A stretch of 16,418 bases of DNA from JAVVRI01 sp036654795 (GTDB taxonomy: Bacteria > Bacteroidota > Bacteroidia > Bacteroidales > Tannerellaceae): the NCBI GenBank assembly GCA_036654795.1, contig JAVVRI010000064.1, positions 1 through 16,418 on the forward strand. The letters are read 5' to 3'. Shown piece after piece: positions 1-8,545 of this stretch. The first letter of the stretch is position 1. Each line of letters opens with the position of its first letter. The notes beneath the pieces were generated by a model, which ran no database searches, was not told where the DNA came from, and was given only the letters and a program-made list of their open reading frames with translations. The position numbers and the translations under genes were made by a program.

Positions 1-159
1 CGGATATTTCTATTTTAAGGTCACTCCAGGAAAGCATGAGTGCTTTTAGAGACTCCACTAGTCCTGAAAGAGTACCCATTTTCTGTGAGATACAGAAACT
101 TTCAAAGCCTTTTTTATTCCTTTTTACCATCCTTTAGGTTACTTCCGAAACTTGAGTAA
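1..159. other. Region after the last gene: hairpins, no assignable gene
   Basis: The region holds three small inverted repeats: AAAGCA/TGCTTT (31-36 with 41-46), TTTCTGT/ACAGAAA (80-86 with 92-98), and GTTACT/AGTAAC (139-144 with 155-160). On the plus strand the second one is followed, eleven bases later, by CCTTTTTTATTCC (108-120), which could end a convergent transcript arriving from the left. On the minus strand none has a U-tract. A minus-strand frame opens at an ATG at 79 (MGTLSGLVESLKALMLSWSD) and runs off the window. A plus-strand frame enters from the left edge and stops at 47-49. Neither is long enough to call. Confidence 0.35.
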
Positions 160-3100
160 CTAATTAAAAAGACGGACAATCAAGTCGAAGTCCGTGTCTC
201 TGAAGGACGATTCCCACGGAGTGGTGTCGGTCTGGTCGTTGCGGCTTTTCAGCAGGTCGGCGGCCTTCTCCTTTTCTCCTCGATAAATAGCGCTGCACCA
301 CTGGGCAATGCGGTTATTCGCTTGCTTTTGGCTCCACGATGCAACCAACCGGTCGGCTTCCGAAGTCTTCCCTAACTCACGCAATGCAAGGGCGCTCAGC
401 AGGTCGCCGGAGGCGAAATGTGAACGGGTGGATGCTTTCGCGGCTACGGCGCTGAAGAGGTCTGTTGCTTTCTGTGTTTCCTTCTGTCCGACGCGCGCTT
501 GGGCTTCCAGATAGTTTTCGAGGCGGCTGTCTATCATGTCATCGTATGGCTTACCCACACCGAGGTTCTCAGGCCATGCCTTTGAAGCATCGATGGCGCG
601 AAGTGTGCGGCTGTAGCTTTTCTTGCCCAATTGCTCCATGGCTTGATAGAGATTGGCTTCGCGATAGACGGCACGTCCGGCATAGGAGCCTTCGTTTGGC
701 AGCACCTTTAGCTTTTGCAGCAACGTGATGCAGGGCTGATATTGTCCCGTTTCGCAGAGTGCTTTGGCTTGCTTGAGGCCGATGTAGTAGTTTGTGGGGT
801 AGAGCTTGGTGTATTTTCGTCCCACTTCAAGGGCTTTCGTCCATTGTTTGCCTGCCGTATAGTAGTTGATGAGGGCAAAGCCGGTGCGCCAGGAGGTGGC
901 GGTTTGCTCTGCTTTCAAGAGGTCTGCTAGTCGGGCATCACCCTGTTTCAAGGTAGCACGGCTGAGGTAGAAGGGGGCATATCCGGTTTCGCCGCAGCCG
1001 TCTATCAGGGCGAGTGCTTTGGCTTTGTCCTGGTTTGCCCAATAGATCAGTGCCTGATAGTAGCTCGTCTTCCAGTTTGGGCGTACGGTTCCTGCCCACA
1101 TCAGCGCCTTCAACGTGCTGGGGCGGAAGGGAAATACAGCCTCAGGAGATTGGGCGTTTGCCTTTTCCACACGTGCAGTGGCGGCTGCTTCGTCTCCCTG
1201 CTTATGCAGTAGGTAGGCGGCTTTGTAGTTGGCTATCGGGTAGCCTTCAGCAAAGGAGAGCAGGGCGAGGGCTTCGTCCGTACAGTTGGCCGTTTCGTAC
1301 CATTCGGCTATCTCCATGTAGGTCTCGAACGGCAGTTCGTTGCGGATCAGGGAGGTGAATGCCTCCTTACTCTCCTCTTCCAATAGGTACTTTTCGAAGC
1401 GGGCAACGTGATAGAGGGGCAGTTCTTCTAGCAGCGGGTCGATGATTGCCTTGGCTTTCTCCGGCTGGTTGTTCTTACGATAGGCTACCATTAGCACGTG
1501 GCTGGCTTCTAGGTTCAAGCGGTTATAGTCCAGACTCTTCAGGGCGTAATGCTCGGCCTTCTTCCAGTTCCCGTCGCGTAGGCTCATTTCGCCCAGCTTG
1601 GCGTAGGCAGCGCTGCGTACAGCGGGTGCATAGGAGGCAATCGAGAAGCCGTCTTTGGCATCCAGATCATTCCCCAATGCCAGATTGCAAAGACCGTATA
1701 GGTAGTTTGCCTCTCCATCATAGGTGTTCAGGCTAAGGGCTATTTTGCATTTTGCTAGTGCCTCCTCATATTTCCCCTGATGGTAATAAAGGGAGGCGAG
1801 GCTGCTCAGTGCGGGCAGGAAGTAGGGATCTTTGGTCAGTGAGGCAGCGAGGAAATGCTCGGCTTTGTCGTACACCTTCTGGTTCATCCACTGTTCGCCT
1901 TGTGTGAAGAGGCCATAGACAGAGTTCCAGTCGAAGTCTGCAGGTAGCTCTTTCGGACGTGTTACTTCGTTGTCATTCTTTATTTCGGAATAGATCAGTT
2001 CATTGTCTCCTATGACTACCTTCAGCTGTCCCGCAGCTACGGCGTCCTTCAAAGGAATGGAGTCTTTCCATGTCTCGAACACACCGGACTTAAGCGGCAG
2101 GGTACGTACCAGACGGTCGCCATCATAGAGCTTCATAGTGGTAGCCATCTGCTGCAGGGGCGAGAAGTAAAGCTTTAGGAAGCCCTCTTCGCGGAGTACG
2201 TTCAGCGCACCGATTCGGCCGGCTTTGGCGATACCCTGAATACCTTTGGCGGGAAACCAGTATTCCGTCCAAACATCGGTTGCCTGTGGTCCGAAGGCGG
2301 TATGCTTGTAGGGGGTGAGACTGCTGTTGGAGGCTGGTTGGTTAAACATACGGCCGGATTGCAGTTCGATGTATTGGCCGTCAGTATCTGTTAATAGGTC
2401 TTCCCAGATTCCTCCCTCGCGACAGAGTCCCCAAAGGAAGATCTTCATACCCAGCTTCTCGTCGTAGTCGGCGTGGTGTACGGAGCCGAAGTCGTCTTTG
2501 TGCCAGTAGGCACCGTAGAAGTCGTTATACTTTCCAAGTACGTGGTAAGACTTGGAGTTGCCGAAGTTGTTCTTTTCATACCAACCGATCTCCCGTCCCT
2601 CTTCGTCTTTGGGGAAGGAGTAGAGCTCTCCACCGTGGCCGATGTAGTTTGTCCCTGGATAGCAGAACTCAGCGTTTCCGGCCGCGCGATAGCCGGCGTT
2701 CATCCACTGATAGTAGGGCTGGTCGAGGGCGGAGCTGTTGTGCCAAGTCGTCTTGGTGGTGAAGTAGGCTTTGTCCTTAGGTAGGTTTACTTCGACTGTC
2801 CAGAAGGTGCGTGTCACCAATTCGTAGGAGGAGATATAGCAACTGACGCTACCATCGCTCTTCGTCCGGGTGGTGTAGTCTACCGGTGTGCTGGAGGTCG
2901 GTGCGTGGCCGATGATGCCGAAGTTGAACTCGATACCTCCCGATGCCCACGGTCCGCGCATGGCAATGTCGCGAAACTTGACTACGTGATTCATGTATAT
3001 AAATTCCTTTTGCGTGGATTTATCCACGGCTCCCCATACTTTTCCACCTATTTCGGGTAGGAGGGAGAGCTTGATATAGTCGTTCTCCAGCGTCACTGTC

Positions 3101-3306
3101 TTCCACTGTTTGTCTATTCCCGTAGCGCTAAAGCCGTCGAAGCGGAAGTAGGGATAGAAGAGGTCGGAAGGATCAGCCACCGGGTCTGGGTCGGAGAAAG
3201 GATAGGTTTTGACTGTCTGCAGAGCCTCAGTGACCGTCGCTTTTTGCTGCGCCGTCAGCGGCTGCAAGGCAGCCGCGGCGCAAAGAAAGAATACAAGTGT
3301 TTTCAT
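160..3306 (-). CDS. Exported DUF5107 (mutarotase-like) protein with C-terminal TPR array
   Basis: The protein is 1048 residues from the ATG at 3306. A longer version from a TTG at 3333 would add nine residues (MRNNHRINS) and overlap the upstream gene's stop. The ATG leaves a 16-base gap and puts a clean signal peptide first (MKTLVFFLCAAAALQPLTAQ), so I prefer it. Residues about 40-440 form a beta-rich region with features I associate with DUF5107 and galactose-mutarotase-like folds: LPEIGGKVWG near 83, GGIEFNFG near 123, YYQWMNAG near 198, ELQSGRMF near 314 and TEYWFP near 347. From about residue 465 to the end it is almost entirely helical TPR-like repeats, for example YDKAEHFLAASLTKDP and YEEALAKCKIALSLN. 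It is probably periplasmic or surface-exposed, where it could bind or act on a carbohydrate while the TPRs hold a partner. The enzymatic activity of DUF5107 is not something I can establish. It is the last confident gene of the operon and no clear U-tract terminator follows it. Confidence 0.9.
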   Translation of the reverse strand: MKTLVFFLCAAAALQPLTAQQKATVTEALQTVKTYPFSDPDPVADPSDLFYPYFRFDGFSATGIDKQWKTVTLENDYIKLSLLPEIGGKVWGAVDKSTQKEFIYMNHVVKFRDIAMRGPWASGGIEFNFGIIGHAPTSSTPVDYTTRTKSDGSVSCYISSYELVTRTFWTVEVNLPKDKAYFTTKTTWHNSSALDQPYYQWMNAGYRAAGNAEFCYPGTNYIGHGGELYSFPKDEEGREIGWYEKNNFGNSKSYHVLGKYNDFYGAYWHKDDFGSVHHADYDEKLGMKIFLWGLCREGGIWEDLLTDTDGQYIELQSGRMFNQPASNSSLTPYKHTAFGPQATDVWTEYWFPAKGIQGIAKAGRIGALNVLREEGFLKLYFSPLQQMATTMKLYDGDRLVRTLPLKSGVFETWKDSIPLKDAVAAGQLKVVIGDNELIYSEIKNDNEVTRPKELPADFDWNSVYGLFTQGEQWMNQKVYDKAEHFLAASLTKDPYFLPALSSLASLYYHQGKYEEALAKCKIALSLNTYDGEANYLYGLCNLALGNDLDAKDGFSIASYAPAVRSAAYAKLGEMSLRDGNWKKAEHYALKSLDYNRLNLEASHVLMVAYRKNNQPEKAKAIIDPLLEELPLYHVARFEKYLLEEESKEAFTSLIRNELPFETYMEIAEWYETANCTDEALALLSFAEGYPIANYKAAYLLHKQGDEAAATARVEKANAQSPEAVFPFRPSTLKALMWAGTVRPNWKTSYYQALIYWANQDKAKALALIDGCGETGYAPFYLSRATLKQGDARLADLLKAEQTATSWRTGFALINYYTAGKQWTKALEVGRKYTKLYPTNYYIGLKQAKALCETGQYQPCITLLQKLKVLPNEGSYAGRAVYREANLYQAMEQLGKKSYSRTLRAIDASKAWPENLGVGKPYDDMIDSRLENYLEAQARVGQKETQKATDLFSAVAAKASTRSHFASGDLLSALALRELGKTSEADRLVASWSQKQANNRIAQWCSAIYRGEKEKAADLLKSRNDQTDTTPWESSFRDTDFDLIVRLFN

Positions 3307-3322
3307 GCTATTTATTCTATGG

Positions 3323-6316
3323 TTATTCCGCAATAATAAGTAAGCCTTTCCCTTTGGGTACTGTGATCACTTCGCCGGGTTTCCAGTTGGCTTCGGTTTG
3401 GAAGTTCTCGATAGCCGGTGCGTGAAGAGTTACCTTCGCGGGGTCTAGTCCGAGCTTGTTCCAGTCTATCGAGAGGGTTACGTTGGCATCAGCCTCTTCC
3501 CATGTGGCGAGGGAGATCAGTGTCTTCTTGCCGGTATGACGATAGATGGTTGCCAGCGTCTTTTCGCTGTGGGTCTGCACGGGATTGTCCTTCACCCAGT
3601 AGCCGATCATCTCGCTTTCCTGCATGCCGAAGTTATCCCACAGCTGCCAGAGGAGGCGGTTGTCGCTTTCGCCGGGCGAACGTCCGGTGATGCCGTATAG
3701 CATGCCTCTCCAACGATTTCCACCTTCCCAGAGCATTTCGCCCATGAGTCCGTATGGTATGCCGGATACTTCGATCAGCCAGAAGTCGGGCGATAGGTTA
3801 TAATCAAAATACTCGCCAAACCACAGACGGTCTAGGTAAGCAAAGTGCTCCAGATAAAGGTTGGCACTGTTGGCAAAGCCGTCTTTGGCGTTGTATTGGT
3901 TGGCCGAGTGGAGGTCTATCAGGGCGCCGGGATTGGTGCGGTTCAGTATCTTGCGTACGCGCTTCATCGTCATGCGGTCAAAGGCCAGGTCGTCGATGTA
4001 AAGACCGTCGATGCCGACATTCTTTACCAGCCAATCCAGTCCTTCCAAGTAGTAGTTGTGCCAGCGAGAGACACCGCTGTTCACGATTGCTGCGTCTTTT
4101 AGTTCAGGTACGAACCAAGCACCGATGTAGTTCGGGTCGAGGTGTTCCTGCAACCACGAGAAGCCGCCTCCGGGTCCTTCCGAGAAGATCTCATTGCCGA
4201 GGCTGCGCAAGGCATAAAGTTCCACGCAACTGTTGGATAGTTCGCGTACGGTGTTATATATCTTTACTTTCGTGTCTCGTGCATGTGCGCCGTCGATGTA
4301 GGCCTTCATCTCCTTGGTACGGAGGAAGGGGTAGTTGATGAACGGATTGATGCGGTTGGCATGGTGGATGTTCACCGTGTTTGCGCCGTATTGTTTGATC
4401 TTGTCGATAAACTCGTAGCTGTGGTAATAGCGTTCGCGCCATTGCTTGTCGGTGTTGATGGAGCGGAAGGGGGTGACGGCTACGTTGAAGTAGTAATGCA
4501 GCTTGTCGCCTTTCTTCACCTCCCGCTTGCCGGAATAGGCGTTGATGAGGGTGGCACCTGCTTCGTTACTAATACGGATACCGCCGTTGCCGTTGTTGCA
4601 CCAAGAAATGGGCATGTGTAGCGGTTTCTGGTGGTAGAAGTTGGTGTTTAGTGGTCGGTCGTACTTATCGTCGTAGAAGCGGATTTGCAGGCCGGCATTC
4701 ACATCGCCTACCCATGGACCGTCCTGATTCTTTTGTATGTCCCATTTCCAGTTGAGTTCCTTCGGACAGTAGCCACCTCTTTCGCCCAAGCCCATCATGT
4801 AGCGTCCTACGCCAGGTGCTAGTTCGGTACGCAAGGCAACGTCCTGCACGGTTCCGTCTTCACGTGCTACGAGTGTGATCTTATATTCGATGTTACCATC
4901 TGCTTCCATCTGTCCCTCCAGTTCCATCAGAAAACGGCTGTTTTGGTTGAGTGCTTTCCAGGCAATAGCGCCATGCTTTTGTTTGGTGATGGCAAAGTTC
5001 AGGTTTTCCCATGCGCCGCCGTCTGCTGCCAGTTCCATCGGGGCAGCCAGTACGGAGCGTCCGTCTGTGCCAATTCCGGTCATGGTCTCCTTGAAGTAGC
5101 TGGTTATTCCGGCTGGTAGTCCTTGTGCGGAGAGCGTCACTTCGCGTCCTAGGCAGGCAATGGTCTTATCTTTTAGTTCCAAAGGGATGTAAGGGGCGAT
5201 CACTTCGTCGTCGAAGCCAATCTGAGAGTTCAACCAGCGCAGGCGCGAATGGCGCCAAGGCTCATTGTCTCCGTGGTTTGCGATGGTGTTGGTGGAGACG
5301 GTAAGTGTTACTTTTACGCTCTTTGTCTCTGCATTGGCAGCTGTAACAGTGACTGTTCCTTGATAGCTACCGGCCGTTAGCTGTTCCGGCAACTGGGTGC
5401 CGATCCATAAGGCTTGTATTTTGTCTTTGGCTACGGAGCAGTCCTTCTTGAAGGCCTCTCCGGTCACATCTGTCCCTTCCGTGTTGAAGCAGGTGAAGGT
5501 GGAGGCGGGTATCTGCTCTCCGGTAGCCGTGTTGGTTAATGCGGAGAAGGTGACGTTCAGCTTCTCTACAGCTGTGCGTGCAGCCCATACACCAAGTTGG
5601 AACACGTAGTATTCCCCTTTGTCAGCTTGACCGCTGAAGGTGTCGTGGCGGTCGTCGGCAATCCATTTGTAAGGGATCTCGGTCGTCATACGGATGGGGA
5701 ACTTGCGGTCTTCGGTGAAGAGGATGTAGCTCTCCGCGGGGCGTTGTTTCAGTAACTGTGCGGTCTCGGCAGCGGTGGCAATTACCTCCATGGGGTAGAA
5801 GCTGTTCATCTTGTTGATGGCCTGATATTGCACGACTTTTGCAGCGGGCAGTGCCGGTGCCTTTTTGCCTGTCAGCTTGTTTGCTTTTAGCCATTCGGCA
5901 GAGGCGGTCTGCTCGAAAGGAGGATACTTTACGGTTGGGTAATAGCGACTCCCGCTCATTACGTTCTTTAGGTAGTAGATGTAGTATTTGCCCGGTGCTG
6001 TTTGGGGCTGAAAGGCTACTTCTCCCTTTTCACGATTGACCGTGAAGCGGGATACGTTCATAATCCTTTTTCCTGTTGTGGCATCCACAACAATCAGGTT
6101 TTTGCCTTCGGGGTTCAAGTCCTTGCGGCGCCAATCCAATGTAGCCAGTACGGCTGTGCCCGGTTTGTCTACTGAGACGACTACCCGGTGATTACCCAAG
6201 GAGTCGGCATCCCATGTGCCGGTTCCGTACAATTCGTCCGTGGGGAGCGTTTGTGCTTGCAAACTACCGATGGTTAATAAGCCAAGCAACATACATAACA
6301 TGTGTTTCATACGCAT
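3323..6316 (-). CDS. Predicted exported glycoside hydrolase, DUF6067/GH123_N-like
   Basis: This 997-residue protein has a signal peptide (hydrophobic MLCMLLGLLTIGSLQAQ, cleavage near residue 21), so it acts in the periplasm or outside the cell. Residues about 25-345 look like beta-sandwich modules, about 350-620 is a further beta-rich part, and about 625-900 resembles a TIM-barrel catalytic domain. The barrel carries GANTVNIHHANRINPF (644-659), KVKIYNTVREL (683-693), GIDGLYIDDLAFDR (768-781), GALIDLHSANQYN (797-809) and FGEYFDYN (833-840). Acidic residues at strand ends, especially D775/D776 and D801, are candidate catalytic residues. A beta domain (about 925-997) closes the protein. The layout matches proteins annotated as DUF6067 or GH123 N-terminal-domain glycoside hydrolases; the substrate is unknown. 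The ATG at 6316 is used; a second ATG two codons later is equally plausible. The gene starts 27 bases after the sulfotransferase stop and ends 16 bases before the DUF5107 gene. Family assignment is from memory of motifs, not a search. Confidence 0.88.
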   Translation of the reverse strand: MRMKHMLCMLLGLLTIGSLQAQTLPTDELYGTGTWDADSLGNHRVVVSVDKPGTAVLATLDWRRKDLNPEGKNLIVVDATTGKRIMNVSRFTVNREKGEVAFQPQTAPGKYYIYYLKNVMSGSRYYPTVKYPPFEQTASAEWLKANKLTGKKAPALPAAKVVQYQAINKMNSFYPMEVIATAAETAQLLKQRPAESYILFTEDRKFPIRMTTEIPYKWIADDRHDTFSGQADKGEYYVFQLGVWAARTAVEKLNVTFSALTNTATGEQIPASTFTCFNTEGTDVTGEAFKKDCSVAKDKIQALWIGTQLPEQLTAGSYQGTVTVTAANAETKSVKVTLTVSTNTIANHGDNEPWRHSRLRWLNSQIGFDDEVIAPYIPLELKDKTIACLGREVTLSAQGLPAGITSYFKETMTGIGTDGRSVLAAPMELAADGGAWENLNFAITKQKHGAIAWKALNQNSRFLMELEGQMEADGNIEYKITLVAREDGTVQDVALRTELAPGVGRYMMGLGERGGYCPKELNWKWDIQKNQDGPWVGDVNAGLQIRFYDDKYDRPLNTNFYHQKPLHMPISWCNNGNGGIRISNEAGATLINAYSGKREVKKGDKLHYYFNVAVTPFRSINTDKQWRERYYHSYEFIDKIKQYGANTVNIHHANRINPFINYPFLRTKEMKAYIDGAHARDTKVKIYNTVRELSNSCVELYALRSLGNEIFSEGPGGGFSWLQEHLDPNYIGAWFVPELKDAAIVNSGVSRWHNYYLEGLDWLVKNVGIDGLYIDDLAFDRMTMKRVRKILNRTNPGALIDLHSANQYNAKDGFANSANLYLEHFAYLDRLWFGEYFDYNLSPDFWLIEVSGIPYGLMGEMLWEGGNRWRGMLYGITGRSPGESDNRLLWQLWDNFGMQESEMIGYWVKDNPVQTHSEKTLATIYRHTGKKTLISLATWEEADANVTLSIDWNKLGLDPAKVTLHAPAIENFQTEANWKPGEVITVPKGKGLLIIAE

Positions 6317-6343
6317 TAGTTTAATAAAGAATTTATCTAAGAA

Positions 6344-7351
6344 TTAATATTGTTGTATTCTGCCGATTAGTTCGTCTTGCGGGCGTCTTTTCTCCAGGTC
6401 TTCGTGATCCGCTTGCTGGATGAAGAGGCTTTTGATGCGTTTGTTCTCGGCGTTGAAGAAGGCGATCTCTTCTTCGCTGAAGCTACTTCTCAATTTGTCG
6501 GTGGGTGTGCAGAGGTCGTAACCCAGCTTCTGGAGGGTCTCTCCGGCTACCGACTCGAAGATCGCAATCTCTTCCGGCGTAAGTTCGCTCAGGAACTTGC
6601 GCGTGTTGCTTTTTAGAATTGGCTTTGTTACGTTAGACCACATTTTGCCAGCGTGCGCGGTGTTTGCCGATTCGCGGCTTTTGTAGTATTCCATCACCTG
6701 ATCTGAATAGGGTACGTGTAGGAAGGTGCATAGCTCCTCCATCGTCTCTTTCGGACGGGCTGTCAAGGTCTCGTAGTTGAGCATGCAGAAGCGGTCGGGT
6801 GGGGTACAGTCCTTTAGGCGGAGCGCCTCTTCCTGGTCTTTCCTCCAGTTCTGCGCCAGGGCGTAGATGTGCTTCTCGCCGACAATGGCCTTCTGAAAGG
6901 AGAGGGCTACGTCTCTTCCATCCCGAAATAGGTAGATGTAATAGGGGCGGATGCCGGTCGATTCGATTCCATTGGCATAAAACATGTTCTTCATGCTCTT
7001 GCAAAGCCAATAGGTGGTATGTGTCTGGAGGGCTGCTGTGGCGTAGATCACCCGAAACAGTTCGTAGAGGGTGTGTTGCTTACAGGCTTTGATTACTGTG
7101 TCTGTTTGGATGGAGACGCCCTCCCAGGGCACGGGGTTAACGTTCACTAGTTCGCAGACGTCGGCTGCCAGTTTGTGGAAGTTAGCTTCCACTGTTAGAT
7201 CGCCGTATTTGGGGAGTAGGGGCAGAAAGCGTTGCAAAATATGCGGTGGATGGGGCGCAATGACTTGCTCCAACCCGTCCAACATCACCCGTAGCAGGTT
7301 CGAACCCGACCGCTGCGTTCCGATCATCTGTATTCCTTGTATCGTATTCAT
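6344..7351 (-). CDS. PAPS-dependent sulfotransferase family protein (cytoplasmic)
   Basis: The protein has 335 residues and no signal peptide, so it should act in the cytoplasm. The N-terminus holds the 5'-phosphosulfate loop, IGTQRSGSNLLRVML (10-24), where R14, S15, G16 and S17 fit the P-loop-like motif of the Sulfotransfer family. The 3'-phosphate site is YLFRDGRDVALSF (140-152): R143 and S151 are eight residues apart, the same spacing as the PAPS-contacting Arg/Ser pair of cytosolic sulfotransferases. CMLNYETLTARPKETMEELC (189-208), followed by the FLHVPY segment, is the usual family segment after this site. The C-terminal 50 residues are charged and helical and look family-specific. It would move a sulfo group from PAPS to a hydroxyl or amine. 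Possible acceptors are steroids, lipids or sugars; none can be read from sequence. Known gut Bacteroides sulfotransferases, such as BT0416 which sulfonates steroids, sit with PAPS-synthesis genes, which are absent here. It lies 3 bases after the CHR transporter gene. Confidence 0.9.
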   Translation of the reverse strand: MNTIQGIQMIGTQRSGSNLLRVMLDGLEQVIAPHPPHILQRFLPLLPKYGDLTVEANFHKLAADVCELVNVNPVPWEGVSIQTDTVIKACKQHTLYELFRVIYATAALQTHTTYWLCKSMKNMFYANGIESTGIRPYYIYLFRDGRDVALSFQKAIVGEKHIYALAQNWRKDQEEALRLKDCTPPDRFCMLNYETLTARPKETMEELCTFLHVPYSDQVMEYYKSRESANTAHAGKMWSNVTKPILKSNTRKFLSELTPEEIAIFESVAGETLQKLGYDLCTPTDKLRSSFSEEEIAFFNAENKRIKSLFIQQADHEDLEKRRPQDELIGRIQQY

Positions 7352-7354
7352 CGT

Positions 7355-8539
7355 CTAAAAGAGTATTATGCCCGCAACACCTGCTGCTATGATCAGATAA
7401 ACCGGACTTATTGTGTACTTAAGTGATATTATAAAGGTTGCTAAAAAGATAACCACTGCTGCTACCGATAGCGTAATGGTCTGTCCAATTGTGATGGCCG
7501 ATGCAAAGATCATCCCGATCACAGCCGCCCGCACCCCTTTCATGGCTGCCTTCACGACTGGCGACTGGTTGACCAGCGCCACGAAACGGGAAAGCAACAC
7601 CGTTAGCACAGCCGGCGGAGTGAAGATAGCCAGCGTGGCTAGCAATGCCCCCCATGCTCCGGCTACTTTATAGCCGATAAAGGTGGCAGTGATAAAAATC
7701 GGTCCGGGTGTTATCTGCCCAATGGCTATGCCATCGGCAAACTCTTGCGAACTGAGCCACTGAAGGTTGTTCACGAATAGTTCGTGTAGTGCCGGAATCA
7801 CCACGTAGCCACCCCCAAACAGAGTCAGACTGATGCCTGAAAAGGTGGAAAGTAGCTGGATATCCTTCGGCACACCGATGCTCTGCCCACCCCACAATAG
7901 GGTGCAAAGGAGGAGGAGCAGGATTACGACTGAAATGATCAGTTGCTTGTGGCTAAGTCTTTTAATTTCGGAAGCGGTTGCTGCCGAATCCTGCCTGCTC
8001 ACTTGGCGGAACAGGAAATAACCAGCCACACCACTACCCAGTATCAGCAGAAAGGTTGTGGCAAATCCACCCACGAAGACTAGTAGAAGTGCTGCCACGA
8101 GGCAAAGTACCCGTTGTGCCGGCAGCTTGATCGTCTTGCGTGCCATGCCGATAGCCACCGTCACGATCAGCGCCGTGACAGCTGGAGTAATCCCGCTAAA
8201 CAGGTTCTTTACCACCGGGATGTTTCCATAGGCAAAGTAGAGCCAAGAGAGGAGGATCACCAGCAGAAAAGAGGGAATGATAATTCCCGCAAACGCGACC
8301 ATCGCCCCCGGAATCCCCCGTAAGCGATAGCCCACGTAGGCAATCGTATTGACCGCCACCGGTCCCGGCAGGACGGAGGTTAGGGAGATGCCATCCAGCA
8401 AATCTTCCTCTTTCAGCTTTTTATCCACTTCCACCAATTGTTTTTGCACAATGGCTACCAGCGACATATATCCGCCGAAAGCGGTAGCTCCCAGTTTGAG
8501 GAAGGTTAGAAAGATGTAGAGAAGTGAGGTCTGCGCCAT
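7355..8539 (-). CDS. Two-domain CHR (ChrA-type) transporter
   Basis: This is a 394-residue polytopic inner-membrane protein with about 10-12 hydrophobic segments and the duplicated architecture of long-chain CHR superfamily transporters. Each half carries the signature pair: FGG at 21-23 with LPGP at 57-60, and FGGG at 241-244 with TPGP at 277-280. The halves are joined by a polar linker (about 179-198, SRQDSAATASEIKRLSHKQ). The best-known members export chromate, and sulfate is a known competitor in several studied cases. Nothing in this operon suggests chromate resistance. The gene sits 6 bases after the ASST-like gene and 3 bases before the sulfotransferase gene, which suggests translational coupling and a role in moving sulfate or a sulfo-compound. 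That role is inference. The ATG at 8539 is the only sensible start, because the FLKLGATAFGG signature follows almost at once. It is full length for the family. Confidence 0.92.
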   Translation of the reverse strand: MAQTSLLYIFLTFLKLGATAFGGYMSLVAIVQKQLVEVDKKLKEEDLLDGISLTSVLPGPVAVNTIAYVGYRLRGIPGAMVAFAGIIIPSFLLVILLSWLYFAYGNIPVVKNLFSGITPAVTALIVTVAIGMARKTIKLPAQRVLCLVAALLLVFVGGFATTFLLILGSGVAGYFLFRQVSRQDSAATASEIKRLSHKQLIISVVILLLLLCTLLWGGQSIGVPKDIQLLSTFSGISLTLFGGGYVVIPALHELFVNNLQWLSSQEFADGIAIGQITPGPIFITATFIGYKVAGAWGALLATLAIFTPPAVLTVLLSRFVALVNQSPVVKAAMKGVRAAVIGMIFASAITIGQTITLSVAAVVIFLATFIISLKYTISPVYLIIAAGVAGIILF

Positions 8540-8545
8540 GTCCTG

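Noticed and set aside
1..79. Minus-strand frame from an ATG at 79 running off the left edge
   Set aside because: Only 26 codons are visible, an opposing plus-strand frame is just as open, and no motif supports either; left as an unresolved edge.
3307..3333. TTG start for the DUF5107 gene overlapping the GH-like gene
   Set aside because: It would add a polar nine-residue leader before a perfect signal peptide; the ATG at 3306 is a better start and leaves a normal 16-base gap.
3754..4338. 194-codon open frame on the plus strand
   Set aside because: It lies wholly antisense to the GH-like gene, has a Cys/Arg/Ser-rich low-complexity product typical of a shadow frame, and shows no family motif.
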